Both the position numbers and the translations under genes were made by a program. This document shows, piece after piece, positions 48,117 to 56,952 of a stretch of DNA of 64,000 nt (its first letter is position 1; the number at the start of each line of letters is the position of its first letter). The stretch is from Lactococcus sp. S-13 (lineage in GTDB: Bacteria > Bacillota > Bacilli > Lactobacillales > Streptococcaceae), in contig NZ_SDAK01000001.1 of NCBI RefSeq assembly GCF_004210295.1, forward strand, positions 248,001 through 312,000, given 5' to 3'. The notes beneath the pieces are model-generated. The model saw only the letters and a list, made by a program, of their open reading frames with translations, was not told the origin of the DNA and made no database searches.

Positions 48117-50108
48117 AGAAATGATTTGTTCAAAATCAACGGTTCCTTTTCGTTTATTTGCTGCAATTACTCGAATGGTTATCTCTTTTCCTATTTGATA
48201 AACTATTCCAGATTTTTTACCTGTAAAAATACTTAACTCCTCATCAAACTCGATTTCTTCTGGGCTACCAGTGTGTAGGTTAGGCACTCGAACCAACCCC
48301 TCAACAGTATTGTCTAAAGCTACGAAAACACCAAATTTTTGAACGCCAGTGATTGTCCCTGTATAAACCTCACCAATATGATCTGACATATACTCTGCCT
48401 TTTTCATAGCATCAATTATTCGTTCAGTAACAACCGCACGATGTTCCATTTCTGATGAATGATTTGCAATTTCAGGTAGTCGCTCTTTCCACTCTTCCTT
48501 TGTGCGATTAGAATGATCTGATGGATATAAGTGTAACAAACGATGGATAATTAAATCAGGATAACGTCTAATTGGGCTTGTAAAATGCGTATAGTTAGTC
48601 GCTGCGAGCCCAAAATGTTTTGTATTTTTTTCAGAGTAAACCGCTGTTGACATCGTATGTCGAAGTTGATAGGTCAATGCCTTTTCAGAACTTGTTCCTT
48701 TAATCTCATCAGCAAAGAAATTAATGGCTTGGTGAGAATCTGAATTCAAGGAAAAGCCAGCATTAGCAGCAGCTTCTATCAATTTAGCAAAAGCTTTTTC
48801 CTTAGGATTATCGTGAACTCGATACAAAGAAGGTAATTTTTTCTTTTGAAAATCAAGAGCGACAGTTTCGTTTGCCATCAACATAAACGATTCAATCATT
48901 CGTTCTGCAGTATCACGATCACGTTTTACAATTTCAATTGGATGACCTTTTTCATCTAAAATAATTTTTGCTTCACTCTCATCAAATTCAATCATACCTC
49001 TGTCTTTTCGCATTGTTTCAAGAATTTCATGAAGTTCAACGGCCACTTTAATCGAATCGGCAATTTTAGAGAAGTTTTCAAGGGCTTCTCTATGACCTTC
49101 TTGTCCTTGATGAATCATTTTGTTGACATTATTATAAGTCATTCGATAAGTTGTTTTGATGACTGACGGTGATATTTTGTAACTAACAATCTTACCTTTG
49201 TCATCAATTTCCATCAGGCAAGACATCGTTAGTCGTTCTTGAGCTTCATTAAGTGAACATAAATTATTCGACAATTTAACAGGTAACATAGGAACAACTC
49301 GGTCAGTTACATAAACTGATGTGGCGCGTGAATAGGCTTCTTCATCTAAAGAAGAGCCCTCAGTAACGTAATGACTAACGTCAGCAATATGAACTCCTAA
49401 TTCAAAATGTCCATTTGATAATTTTTTAACGTGAATGGCATCGTCCAAATCTTTGGAATCTTCTCCATCAATGGTATAGGTAAGCTCATCCCGATAATCT
49501 TCACGACCTTGCAAATCTGAGTCAGTTAATTCCTCAGAAAATGCCTCAGCTTCAGCTAGAGTCTCTGGCAAAAAATCTTGTGGAATTTTCATGGCACATA
49601 AAACTTCTAAGATATCAAGACCAACCTCACCCTTATGGCCAATAATACTAGTAATCTTTCCTTCAAATGATTTGGTATCTGTTGGGTATTGAGTAACTTT
49701 AACACTCACTACATCTTCTTCCTGAACATTTGGTAAGGGTTGCTTTATGTAAAGTGTCTCAGAAATTCTATCATTAAAGAGTTCGATTCTTCCTTTGTAT
49801 CCTAAGCTTTTGGCTTGTCGATTCGATAAAGAACGATATGTTCCAACTGTATCAATGACTGACCGTTCATTGATTTTTATTATTTGACCGCTTGCACCAC
49901 GTTTTTCTGTTTTAGGATAAGTGACTTTAACGGTAACACTATCACCGTCCATTGCAAATTTAGTATCCTTTTGACCAATATAGATATCATTCGATTTATC
50001 TGTTGCATCTTCTGGATGAACAAACCCAAAACCTTTAGGGTGTTTGGAAAATACTCCTTTACTTTCCGTTTGATTAAGTGCTAGTGCTAATTCTGATAGC
50101 TGAACCAT
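48105..50108 (-). CDS. rnr: Ribonuclease R
   Basis: 3'-5' exoribonuclease that degrades structured RNA and helps process rRNA. About 667 residues: cold-shock domain (GVFSKHPKGFGFVHPED), RNB catalytic domain with the acidic cluster DGEDSKDLDDAIHV and HFTSPIRRYPDLIIHRLL, and a C-terminal S1 domain (YTGTITGVQKFGVFVALDNTVEGLV). ATG 50108 is favoured because GGAGGAAG lies ahead; ATG 50135 is in frame. No smpB, its frequent partner, is near. Confidence 0.92.
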   Translation of the reverse strand: MVQLSELALALNQTESKGVFSKHPKGFGFVHPEDATDKSNDIYIGQKDTKFAMDGDSVTVKVTYPKTEKRGASGQIIKINERSVIDTVGTYRSLSNRQAKSLGYKGRIELFNDRISETLYIKQPLPNVQEEDVVSVKVTQYPTDTKSFEGKITSIIGHKGEVGLDILEVLCAMKIPQDFLPETLAEAEAFSEELTDSDLQGREDYRDELTYTIDGEDSKDLDDAIHVKKLSNGHFELGVHIADVSHYVTEGSSLDEEAYSRATSVYVTDRVVPMLPVKLSNNLCSLNEAQERLTMSCLMEIDDKGKIVSYKISPSVIKTTYRMTYNNVNKMIHQGQEGHREALENFSKIADSIKVAVELHEILETMRKDRGMIEFDESEAKIILDEKGHPIEIVKRDRDTAERMIESFMLMANETVALDFQKKKLPSLYRVHDNPKEKAFAKLIEAAANAGFSLNSDSHQAINFFADEIKGTSSEKALTYQLRHTMSTAVYSEKNTKHFGLAATNYTHFTSPIRRYPDLIIHRLLHLYPSDHSNRTKEEWKERLPEIANHSSEMEHRAVVTERIIDAMKKAEYMSDHIGEVYTGTITGVQKFGVFVALDNTVEGLVRVPNLHTGSPEEIEFDEELSIFTGKKSGIVYQIGKEITIRVIAANKRKGTVDFEQIISDKT

Positions 50109-50293
50109 AGTTATTTCTTCCTCCAGTTGTTTCATTCTATCATAACATATTCAGCAATCAATAATCGAATATTAAAATGAATGAATTGCCATTTTCTTTA
50201 TTTTTTTAGAATTCTTAACCGTTTATTTGAGTTGATGAAAAAGCAAGTCAAATAAACTCGTAGATAATTTGTCTACGAGTTTATTTATATTCA

Positions 50294-50830
50294 CTACATT
50301 CCTTCCTCTCTGTTTCCACTTTCCCAAGAGTGAGAGAATTCTTTTCCCTTGAATAAAGATACTAGACCACTAACCTGTTTTAATCTTAATATCTCATCTT
50401 TGTCCATCCCGATATTATCACTAATCCATTGATCACTGACTCCTAGCTCAACCAATTGTCCCACAATACCAACCATTCCTTCTACCGAATGTGTCCCTCG
50501 TGCTCGATTATGACGAATTGTGCTAGCCATACGATAAGACAAGGGTTTATCAATTATTGTTACGGGCAAGAAACCTTGCTCTCTTTTATAAATTGCATCA
50601 CTAGATTGCATCACTTTATAACGATGAAAACCATCTACAATTTCATAGCGATCGCTCTCGTCAAGATAATAACAAACAATGGGCATTGTATAACCATCTT
50701 CTATAATCGAACGTTCCAATAATTCCATTTCAGGCGGGGCCATAACATTAGGATTATAGCTATTCGCTTGAATTTTTGAAAAAGGAACTTGTCTTATTTT
50801 ATAAACGGGACTTATAAAGTTTTCTTCCAT
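50294..50830 (-). CDS. ParB-like nuclease-domain protein (IbrB-like)
   Basis: 178 residues. The N-terminal ParB/Srx-type domain is seen in IRQVPFSKIQANSYNPN, LERSIIEDGYTMPIV and EIVDGFHRYKVMQ (the GxHR box), then HNRARGTHSVEGMVG and a short helix-turn-helix-like end (SDQWISDNIGMDKDEILRLKQ). It overlaps the PP-loop gene by 19 bases, so the pair is translated together. The combination matches IbrB/IbrA of E. coli, described as regulating expression of prophage-borne genes. Chemical activity is unknown; the tail after KGKEF looks low-complexity. Confidence 0.72.
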   Translation of the reverse strand: MEENFISPVYKIRQVPFSKIQANSYNPNVMAPPEMELLERSIIEDGYTMPIVCYYLDESDRYEIVDGFHRYKVMQSSDAIYKREQGFLPVTIIDKPLSYRMASTIRHNRARGTHSVEGMVGIVGQLVELGVSDQWISDNIGMDKDEILRLKQVSGLVSLFKGKEFSHSWESGNREEGM

Positions 50831-52134
50831 AAATCAATCACCTTTTCTTTCAGTTGCAACTCATCCTTCGTAGGGCTAAATCCCATATAGCAGCACGAAG
50901 TATCATTCTTAAGAATTGTAATGCACATTCTTTTATAGGAGGGGACCATCTTGAACTTTTGAATAGGGATATCGTCTGGATACTTTAAAAAACGGATGAC
51001 TTCATAGTCTTGCTTATAATTTCGCTTATTTTTAGGAGGACCCAACCGTTCAAATTTTAGTGAGCTCTTCTCAAGGAGTTGAACAATCGCCATGGGGAGC
51101 GCACCGCCTAAGTCCGTCCAATATTCAAGAGATCTTCTAAACTTTTTCAAATAAATATTTCGAGTGGTTTCTGGTAGTGTTTCTAAAAGAAATTCCACAT
51201 AACTTTTCCAAGTATGCCCTGGAGGGATACTGATGCGATGATACCCCATAGCGCTTGTTCCACCATAGAGTGCTGCAAAATTTGCTCCATTAACCCGCCC
51301 AACTAACTTGCCCCATGTCAACGGTTCAATCGCTTTATATAACTTTAATGCTTGAACTCCACACTGATGAAAGGGATTGGCAACACGCATATACTTAAAG
51401 GGAACACCTGCTTGAAAATATAAATCATATAAATGATTATAATCAAACCCAAATTTGGCATTGGCTACCCAAACATCTTCAAATAACCAATCATACATGG
51501 GATAAAAATTGAAGACATTATGAGCAATACGTCTGCTATAGGTAATTAATCCAAACTTAGAGAAAGTTTCATCACGGGTAATGGCAGTATATCGGTTTAG
51601 ACTTTCTTGAGCACGAATACCAACAAGGACTGCTGTTCTTCTTGCTCTTTTTTCATGATGAAGCCATTGGCAGAACTTGGTTTGAAATTCATAATCCAAC
51701 ATCCCAATTTCGAAAAATGGGAAATGATGATTTTCCAAAGAAATGGCTTGTTCTGGAATTTCACTCACCCATAATTCCTGATGTTCTGGATCCCAAGGTA
51801 GCCATGACGCTTGATACATTGACACACCACAAGAGGCTGAAATTGGTAAGCAAATATGGTAATAATCAAAGTTTGGATATTTTCCCATGCAGCGCTGAAC
51901 ATAGTCTTTTGTTTGTTGGTAATTTCCTTCATAATCTAAATAGAAAACAGAAATTTTAATGTCTGTTTTATCCAAAGAATGTTTCACATAGTAAGCATTA
52001 ACTAACTCCAACATTAACCCAGAATCTTTACCACCTGAAAAAGAAACGATAAGATGGTTAAAATATTTCATGATATAATCTAACCTATTATTAAAAGCTT
52101 CATACACATTATCTTTTTTAAATATTTTTTTCAT
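50812..52134 (-). CDS. PP-loop (PAPS-reductase-like, DUF3440) protein (IbrA-like)
   Basis: About 440 residues. The N-terminal PP-loop LIVSFSGGKDSGLMLELV defines the ATP-pyrophosphatase fold shared by PAPS reductases and DndC. FYLDYEGNYQQT, FCQWLHHEKRARRTAVLVGIRAQESLNR and the DUF3440 C-terminus follow. CQW and a late CCYMGF hold cysteines. Start ATG 52134 (GGAAGGAG ahead). Paired with the ParB-like gene as in IbrAB. Isolated from the surface genes upstream by the terminator at 52163. Confidence 0.75.
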   Translation of the reverse strand: MKKIFKKDNVYEAFNNRLDYIMKYFNHLIVSFSGGKDSGLMLELVNAYYVKHSLDKTDIKISVFYLDYEGNYQQTKDYVQRCMGKYPNFDYYHICLPISASCGVSMYQASWLPWDPEHQELWVSEIPEQAISLENHHFPFFEIGMLDYEFQTKFCQWLHHEKRARRTAVLVGIRAQESLNRYTAITRDETFSKFGLITYSRRIAHNVFNFYPMYDWLFEDVWVANAKFGFDYNHLYDLYFQAGVPFKYMRVANPFHQCGVQALKLYKAIEPLTWGKLVGRVNGANFAALYGGTSAMGYHRISIPPGHTWKSYVEFLLETLPETTRNIYLKKFRRSLEYWTDLGGALPMAIVQLLEKSSLKFERLGPPKNKRNYKQDYEVIRFLKYPDDIPIQKFKMVPSYKRMCITILKNDTSCCYMGFSPTKDELQLKEKVIDLWKKTL

Positions 52135-52162
52135 ATTCACTCCTTCCCAAATAACAGCTAAA

Positions 52163-52195
52163 AGGGAGATGCAAAATTGAGAGAAGCATCTCCCT
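52163..52195 (-). terminator. Terminator between the surface-protein cluster and the IbrAB-like pair
   Basis: AGGGAGATGC (52163-52172) with GCATCTCCCT (52186-52195); on the - strand followed by TTT. Confidence 0.65.
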
Positions 52196-52203
52196 CTAAA
52201 CAC

Positions 52204-52556
52204 TTAACGTCGTTTATCCCATTCTAACTTTTTTAAAACGAGAAAGAATAGAAGGACTACTAAACTAACTAAGAAGAGACGATCTTTTCCTTCCCCCAAG
52301 CGTGGCAAGATTCCTTTTGTTTCTTTAGGAGGTTACTCCCAACATTCCTATTCACTGACACCTTTTTAGAAAGAATCTTTGGAGAATTACAACTTCCTTG
52401 ATTTTCTTGCGGATTCTCTATATCTCCTATTACCAAGACGCTATTCCTTTCAGAAACGGATGGCTCCACACTTGATGCACTCGCGATTAAGGAACCAGAA
52501 CTACTCCCTAAAATCACCACAATCGAAAGAATAACAACAGTTCTTAGAATTATCAT
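52204..52556 (-). pseudogene. Frameshifted small sortase-anchored surface protein
   Basis: From ATG 52556 (GAGGAG ahead) a signal peptide IILRTVVILSIVVILGSSSG leads into SVLVIGDIENPQENQG. The frame then ends at 52269 in nonsense. In another frame the DNA continues as PPKETKGILPRLGEGKD, membrane helix FLVSLVVLLFFLVL, KKLEWDKRR and stop at 52204. That is an LPxxGE sorting signal, hydrophobic span and basic tail. A one-base deletion near 52320-52340 would explain the break. Such small anchored proteins accompany WxL-type surface operons. Confidence 0.65.
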
Positions 52557-52593
52557 CCAACTCCTCTCCTCCAATACAACACTTTAAAAGAAA

Positions 52594-53229
52594 TTAAGAA
52601 ATAGGTTGACCACTTGGATTGAGAGGCGTGAATTTAAATACTAATTTATTTTCTGACTTATGAGAGCCCTTCACAGTTTTATCAACTTGTCCTCCAATTG
52701 CTAATTTTGAAGTTGCTTCACCAACAAATGGAGTAGCCGTTGTATCTTTACCGTCAAGTGTAATCAGCTCTCCAGAGACAAAGTTCTTTAAGTTGATTTC
52801 TTTCCCGTTACTCCCTTCAGCTTTAAGGCTTAAAGCTGAAACGCCAGTTAAATCTTTACCTGTAAAACTTGCAACTTCTACTTTAACAGGACGCCCTGAG
52901 AGGTTTTTAATTGTCCCTGCTTCACCGTCAATTTTTTCGTAGTTAGACGCAGCCGTTGAATAAAATGCCATTGAAGTTGGAACTTGAATATTTAACCAAG
53001 CATCTGGGTTTGATGGTTCTGGCGAATTGGGATCGGTATTATCAAATCCTACGGTCCCTGTCACATCCACATCTGCTGTATTCGTTGGCGTCCCAATGGA
53101 ATTATCAATAGTTTGGGTATTGCTTGCGGGATCCTTGACAACATCTGCTTGAGCAGAGGATATCAAATTTCCACCCAATGAAGCTGTGAGCATTCCAACA
53201 CACATTAAGCTAACCAATTTTTTGTTCAT
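52594..53229 (-). CDS. Secreted surface protein with WxL-operon-like C-terminal domain
   Basis: 211 residues: signal peptide (MNKKLVSLMCVGMLTASLGG...SSAQA), a Thr/Asn-rich linker with TDPNSPEPSNPDAW, and a beta-rich domain MAFYSTAASNYEKIDGEAGT / IKNLSGRPVKVEVASFTG ending NKLVFKFTPLNPSGQPIS. The same domain ends the 721-residue neighbour (NLVLKFRPLNQNGKPYS). No LPxTG is present. I do not find the W-x-L residue pairs, so the assignment to the WxL class rests on layout only. Confidence 0.65.
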   Translation of the reverse strand: MNKKLVSLMCVGMLTASLGGNLISSAQADVVKDPASNTQTIDNSIGTPTNTADVDVTGTVGFDNTDPNSPEPSNPDAWLNIQVPTSMAFYSTAASNYEKIDGEAGTIKNLSGRPVKVEVASFTGKDLTGVSALSLKAEGSNGKEINLKNFVSGELITLDGKDTTATPFVGEATSKLAIGGQVDKTVKGSHKSENKLVFKFTPLNPSGQPIS

Positions 53230-53332
53230 GATTTTTCTCCTTTTGTCCTAATGGACGGGTTTATTTTTATATATTCAAGCCTTTAAAAAAGACTCCAATA
53301 CCGTTTTAACAACTTTACAAGACCTCGAGATC

Positions 53333-55498
53333 TTATGAATAGGGTTTCCCATTCTGATTAAGAGGACGGAACTTAAGCACGAGATTCATCCGATGTTTGC
53401 TTACCTGTTTAACATGAGTATCTATACTTCCATTAATATTAATCAACGAACTATTTGTGGAACTTGTGACATTTCCTAAGGTTACCAATTCTACTTCTTT
53501 GCCATTTTCAAAATTTTTCAAATCAACAGAACTCCCTTTTAATGCGCTCAGACTTAAATTTTCAATCCCTTTGAAATCACCTTGTCCAGAGATACTAGAA
53601 ACTACAATTTTCACACCTCTGCCTGAATGGTTGACAAATTTTTCAGGCTTTCCTTCGATTTTCGCATAATCATTGGAAGCAGAATGAAACTCTAGGTTGA
53701 CCGGTAAACTGACATTAATCCATGAATCGGGATTCGCAGGTTCTGGTGAGCTAGGATTTGTATTGTCAACTTTAACTTTAACTTTGATATCTTTTCCTTC
53801 TTCTACTCTTTGACCATCTACCATCGCATAATAACTTCCAGAATCTGCTGCTTTCAAAGAAGTTAGCTTAAGCATCGGAGTATTTTGATTGGCCAGCTTC
53901 ACCCCATCTTTATACCACTGATAAGTGTGATAAGACTGCCAACAGTCTTCCGCATCTTTAAAACTTGTCGTGAGTTCATCTAATGGGTAACGAAGTTGAG
54001 TTCCCTCTGGGTATGAGACATTCAACGAAAGAGATAGGTTTGCCTTTTCGTGGAGATTATAACTTGACAAGACTTCTGAACCATACGAAGAGGTAAATGT
54101 CTGTTTTCCTCCTTTTTTCCAAACCGTCATTTTCTGATTTTTGTAATTATTAAAAACAGTCTCTGAGGTATTTCTTGCAAATTTTTCTGGATCATCCGTG
54201 ACAATATCCCTAATATGTGTCCCAGTAAAAGCTTCTTTACTTAACCAGGTTCCTGAAGAAATATTTTTAATCGCTTCAAGAGCACTTGAAGCAAAAGCTC
54301 GAGGTCGTATATAGTCTAGCTTATCATCAAAAGTAACCTTTTTTATAGATGCTCCTTCAAAAGCCTTGTCATTAATAGAAGAAATTCGATACTTCTCAAA
54401 TAATTCAGTGTCTTCATTGTAACGAAGGACCGACGCAGGAATTGTAAGTTCTTCAGGGAGCACCCAACTTTTAACTGGTGAGTTGATATCAATATACTTT
54501 GAAAAGTTCACTTGGTTAACAAAATTATACTGAACTGGGATCACATAAACTCTTCTAATTTCTTCGTCTCCTCGCTTCGCGACATACTCTTTTAAAGATA
54601 AATCATCGCTAATGGGTGTCAGGTGGAGTAACTCACCTTCTTCTACTTTTGAGTTATTACTGTACCAAACTGTACCCCCATTAGCATTACCACTATCAAT
54701 CGCTTTTTTCGTATTTACCGGAACATAAAATATTTTTTGAGCATAATCATAGTTGGATTTACTAAGGTTCCAAATTTGTGAACTTAAGTTTTTCCAGCCA
54801 GAAAATGTGACCTGACCACCATATCCTTCATAGGTAACAGATAAACAATCTGATGAATAAGCAACATTTTGTATCTTCACTCCCCCTGCTACTCGAACGA
54901 ATTTCCAATATGCTTCCCTAGAGTTTCGGTTGTTTCCACTGACGCGTTTTAGTTTCCCCCAGAAAATCCTTAAACTTTCATCACCTTCACTAATTCGATA
55001 AGCATCAATATCTGAACCTAAATATTCAAAGTTCCACGAAGTTTTTCGATCTAAAAGTGACACATCCTTATCACCAGAATTTCCTGCAAAATTTCTTCCT
55101 ATTGACATGAGCCAACCATTCCCAGCAAAACTCGCATCCCTTGTTTCTGGAAGTGCTTGCGTTGTGGTACTTTTACTTTCAACACTAGAGGCTGTGGATT
55201 CCTTTGTTTCGGAACTCTTAGAAATAGTTTTTGATGTCGAAGTTGTTGAAGAGACGGAAGGTTTTTCTGGCTCCAAGTTTTTAGCGCTACTCTGAGAGGT
55301 TGAAAGTGTTGAAGAATTTTTCATTTCTAAATCACCACGAGTAGGTTCTGATACTGTAGTCCCAGACGTTGGAGTTGCCGGTACATCTTGAGCCATTTGA
55401 TCTTTCTCTAACATTTCCGCCTTTGTACATTGAGTATAAACAACCCCACCACTCACAAAACCTAGGACTACCAAACTCATTATCTTGACTCTTCTCAT
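53333..55498 (-). CDS. Large secreted surface protein: Ser/Thr stalk, LRR-like and Ig-like domains
   Basis: 721 residues. Signal peptide (VLGFVSGGVVYTQCTKA), Ser/Thr-rich stalk (about 40-115), a domain rich in aromatic residues (LMSIGRNFAGNSGDKDVS onward), BspA-type leucine-rich repeats (INDKAFEGASIKKVTFDDKLDYI; RAFASSALEAI), an Ig-like module (YQWYKDGVKL...AADSGSYYAMV) and the C-terminal beta-domain shared with the 211-residue neighbour, joined by the linker NTNPSSPEPANPDSW. Likely adhesin; no anchor is visible. Starts two bases after the preceding gene, with GAGGTGG as ribosome binding site. Confidence 0.7.
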   Translation of the reverse strand: MRRVKIMSLVVLGFVSGGVVYTQCTKAEMLEKDQMAQDVPATPTSGTTVSEPTRGDLEMKNSSTLSTSQSSAKNLEPEKPSVSSTTSTSKTISKSSETKESTASSVESKSTTTQALPETRDASFAGNGWLMSIGRNFAGNSGDKDVSLLDRKTSWNFEYLGSDIDAYRISEGDESLRIFWGKLKRVSGNNRNSREAYWKFVRVAGGVKIQNVAYSSDCLSVTYEGYGGQVTFSGWKNLSSQIWNLSKSNYDYAQKIFYVPVNTKKAIDSGNANGGTVWYSNNSKVEEGELLHLTPISDDLSLKEYVAKRGDEEIRRVYVIPVQYNFVNQVNFSKYIDINSPVKSWVLPEELTIPASVLRYNEDTELFEKYRISSINDKAFEGASIKKVTFDDKLDYIRPRAFASSALEAIKNISSGTWLSKEAFTGTHIRDIVTDDPEKFARNTSETVFNNYKNQKMTVWKKGGKQTFTSSYGSEVLSSYNLHEKANLSLSLNVSYPEGTQLRYPLDELTTSFKDAEDCWQSYHTYQWYKDGVKLANQNTPMLKLTSLKAADSGSYYAMVDGQRVEEGKDIKVKVKVDNTNPSSPEPANPDSWINVSLPVNLEFHSASNDYAKIEGKPEKFVNHSGRGVKIVVSSISGQGDFKGIENLSLSALKGSSVDLKNFENGKEVELVTLGNVTSSTNSSLININGSIDTHVKQVSKHRMNLVLKFRPLNQNGKPYS

Positions 55499-55500
55499 CT

Positions 55501-55992
55501 TTACTCCACCTCAATCTGCGCTTCAATTGCCTCTTGTCCTACTTTTTCTTTTTTACTCAAATCATAAAAGGTTATTTTTATCGTTCCCTTATGCAATCCC
55601 TTCGTCAATTTTCTATTTAACTTTACGGTATCCACTTGATAACCAGGCTTTATTAACCCAGTTTTCGTCAATTCTTTATTATTTTCATCCAATAGCGTTG
55701 CCTGTTGTCCTACTTTATTGATAGGAACATTATGAATCCATAAATTGCCATTAATACCATCAGATTTAATCGTGACTTCTGGATAAACTTCCATGGTGAC
55801 TTGATTGGCATTTACTTTTTTATCTACATACTTTTTTAAGGCTTTATCCGACATTTTTTTCGTTCCGTACTCTGTCGGTAACCCACTCAACGTTCGACTG
55901 GGTTGGGAGTGAAAATGATAAAACAAAAACCCACCCACTATCAAAAATAAAACAAGCACTGAAATCAAAAGTTTATATTTTTTTCTTTTCAA
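55501..55992 (-). CDS. Membrane-anchored extracytoplasmic protein, unknown family
   Basis: 163 residues: basic start, one helix LLISVLVLFLIVGGFLFYHF, then an exported beta-rich part (VTMEVYPEVTIKSDGINGNL, KGTIKITFYDLSKKEKVG). It starts with TTG 55992; AAGGAG lies about 15 bases ahead, rather far. First gene of the surface cluster, followed immediately by the 721-residue gene, so probably a chaperone or partner of the surface proteins. I do not recognise the family. Confidence 0.55.
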   Translation of the reverse strand: MKRKKYKLLISVLVLFLIVGGFLFYHFHSQPSRTLSGLPTEYGTKKMSDKALKKYVDKKVNANQVTMEVYPEVTIKSDGINGNLWIHNVPINKVGQQATLLDENNKELTKTGLIKPGYQVDTVKLNRKLTKGLHKGTIKITFYDLSKKEKVGQEAIEAQIEVE

Positions 55993-56269
55993 ATTTCTCT
56001 ACTCACACTCCTTTGTAATTTACTCATCTGTGCTTCACAAGAACAATATTACACGAACTTATTTTCAAATTCAATACTTTTTTAGCCCCTAAAAATTGAC
56101 GCAGTGTAAAGGATAGCAAGGGTTTTTCGTCAATAAAATCCCTATTTACTTAAATGAAAGATCGATGCCATTGACATCGCGTAAATTTTTTCTTTACCAT
56201 TCCATTTCTTTTTAGAGAGCTCTTTTGCTATACTTTTAATCAAATATAAGAAAGTAGAGGAATTCTGTC

Positions 56270-56842
56270 ATGCCCTTAGATACACGTCAAGTCATTATCG
56301 ATGCCTTGTTTAGATTAGCCCAACGATCTCCTGAAAGAACAAGCTTTACCCTAACAGAAATTGCTTCTGAGGCCAATCTATCTCGTCAAGCAATTTATCA
56401 AAAACATTATCGTAATGTAGAGGATATCATTGAAGATATCTATTCACAAATCGCAACACGTACAAGAGAAAAGCTGACACAACTCCCCCCTACACCTGGT
56501 GTTTCCCCTTTCAAACTACTAGCGGATGAACTCATTCCTGCACTTTATGAAAAACGAGATTGGTTAAGAATTATCTACACAAGCTCACTCTACACGGGCT
56601 GGTTTCAACGGCTACAAGGTAATTATTATCACTGGTTAAAACCTTTTGTGGTCGAGTCTTGTGCTGAACTACAAATAGATTCAGAAATTTTACTTCGTCT
56701 GCTTGTAGGTTATATTTTTGATCTCTTTGTATCCTGGCTGAGTCAGCCCTTTCCACTTCCTCCGGAAATTTTTAAAACAAAATTCCTCAAACTTGTTGCA
56801 TTATCTCCTAATGACTGTATTGGAAAATCTTATCGACTTTGA
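56270..56842 (+). CDS. TetR/AcrR family transcriptional regulator
   Basis: 190 residues. The N-terminal helix-turn-helix FTLTEIASEANLSRQAIYQKHYRNVEDIIEDIY is the classical TetR DNA-binding block; the C-terminal ligand domain is divergent. It is divergent from the surface-protein cluster and convergent with the aldo/keto reductase gene; either could be its target. AGTAGAGGAATTCTGTC precedes the ATG. Confidence 0.82.
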   Translation: MPLDTRQVIIDALFRLAQRSPERTSFTLTEIASEANLSRQAIYQKHYRNVEDIIEDIYSQIATRTREKLTQLPPTPGVSPFKLLADELIPALYEKRDWLRIIYTSSLYTGWFQRLQGNYYHWLKPFVVESCAELQIDSEILLRLLVGYIFDLFVSWLSQPFPLPPEIFKTKFLKLVALSPNDCIGKSYRL

Positions 56843-56881
56843 TCCTAGAAAACCTGCTATATGGTTTTAATTTTTTAAATC

Positions 56882-56919
56882 AAAAAAAGCCCTGATATAT
56901 CATATTCAGGGCTTTTTTT
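56882..56919. terminator. Bidirectional terminator between the TetR gene and the aldo/keto reductase gene
   Basis: AAAAAAAGCCCTGA (56882-56895) with TCAGGGCTTTTTTT (56906-56919), perfect 14 bp. Confidence 0.85.
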
Positions 56920-56952
56920 GTTTCAGACTCTACCTGGCTTCACCATGGAAAA

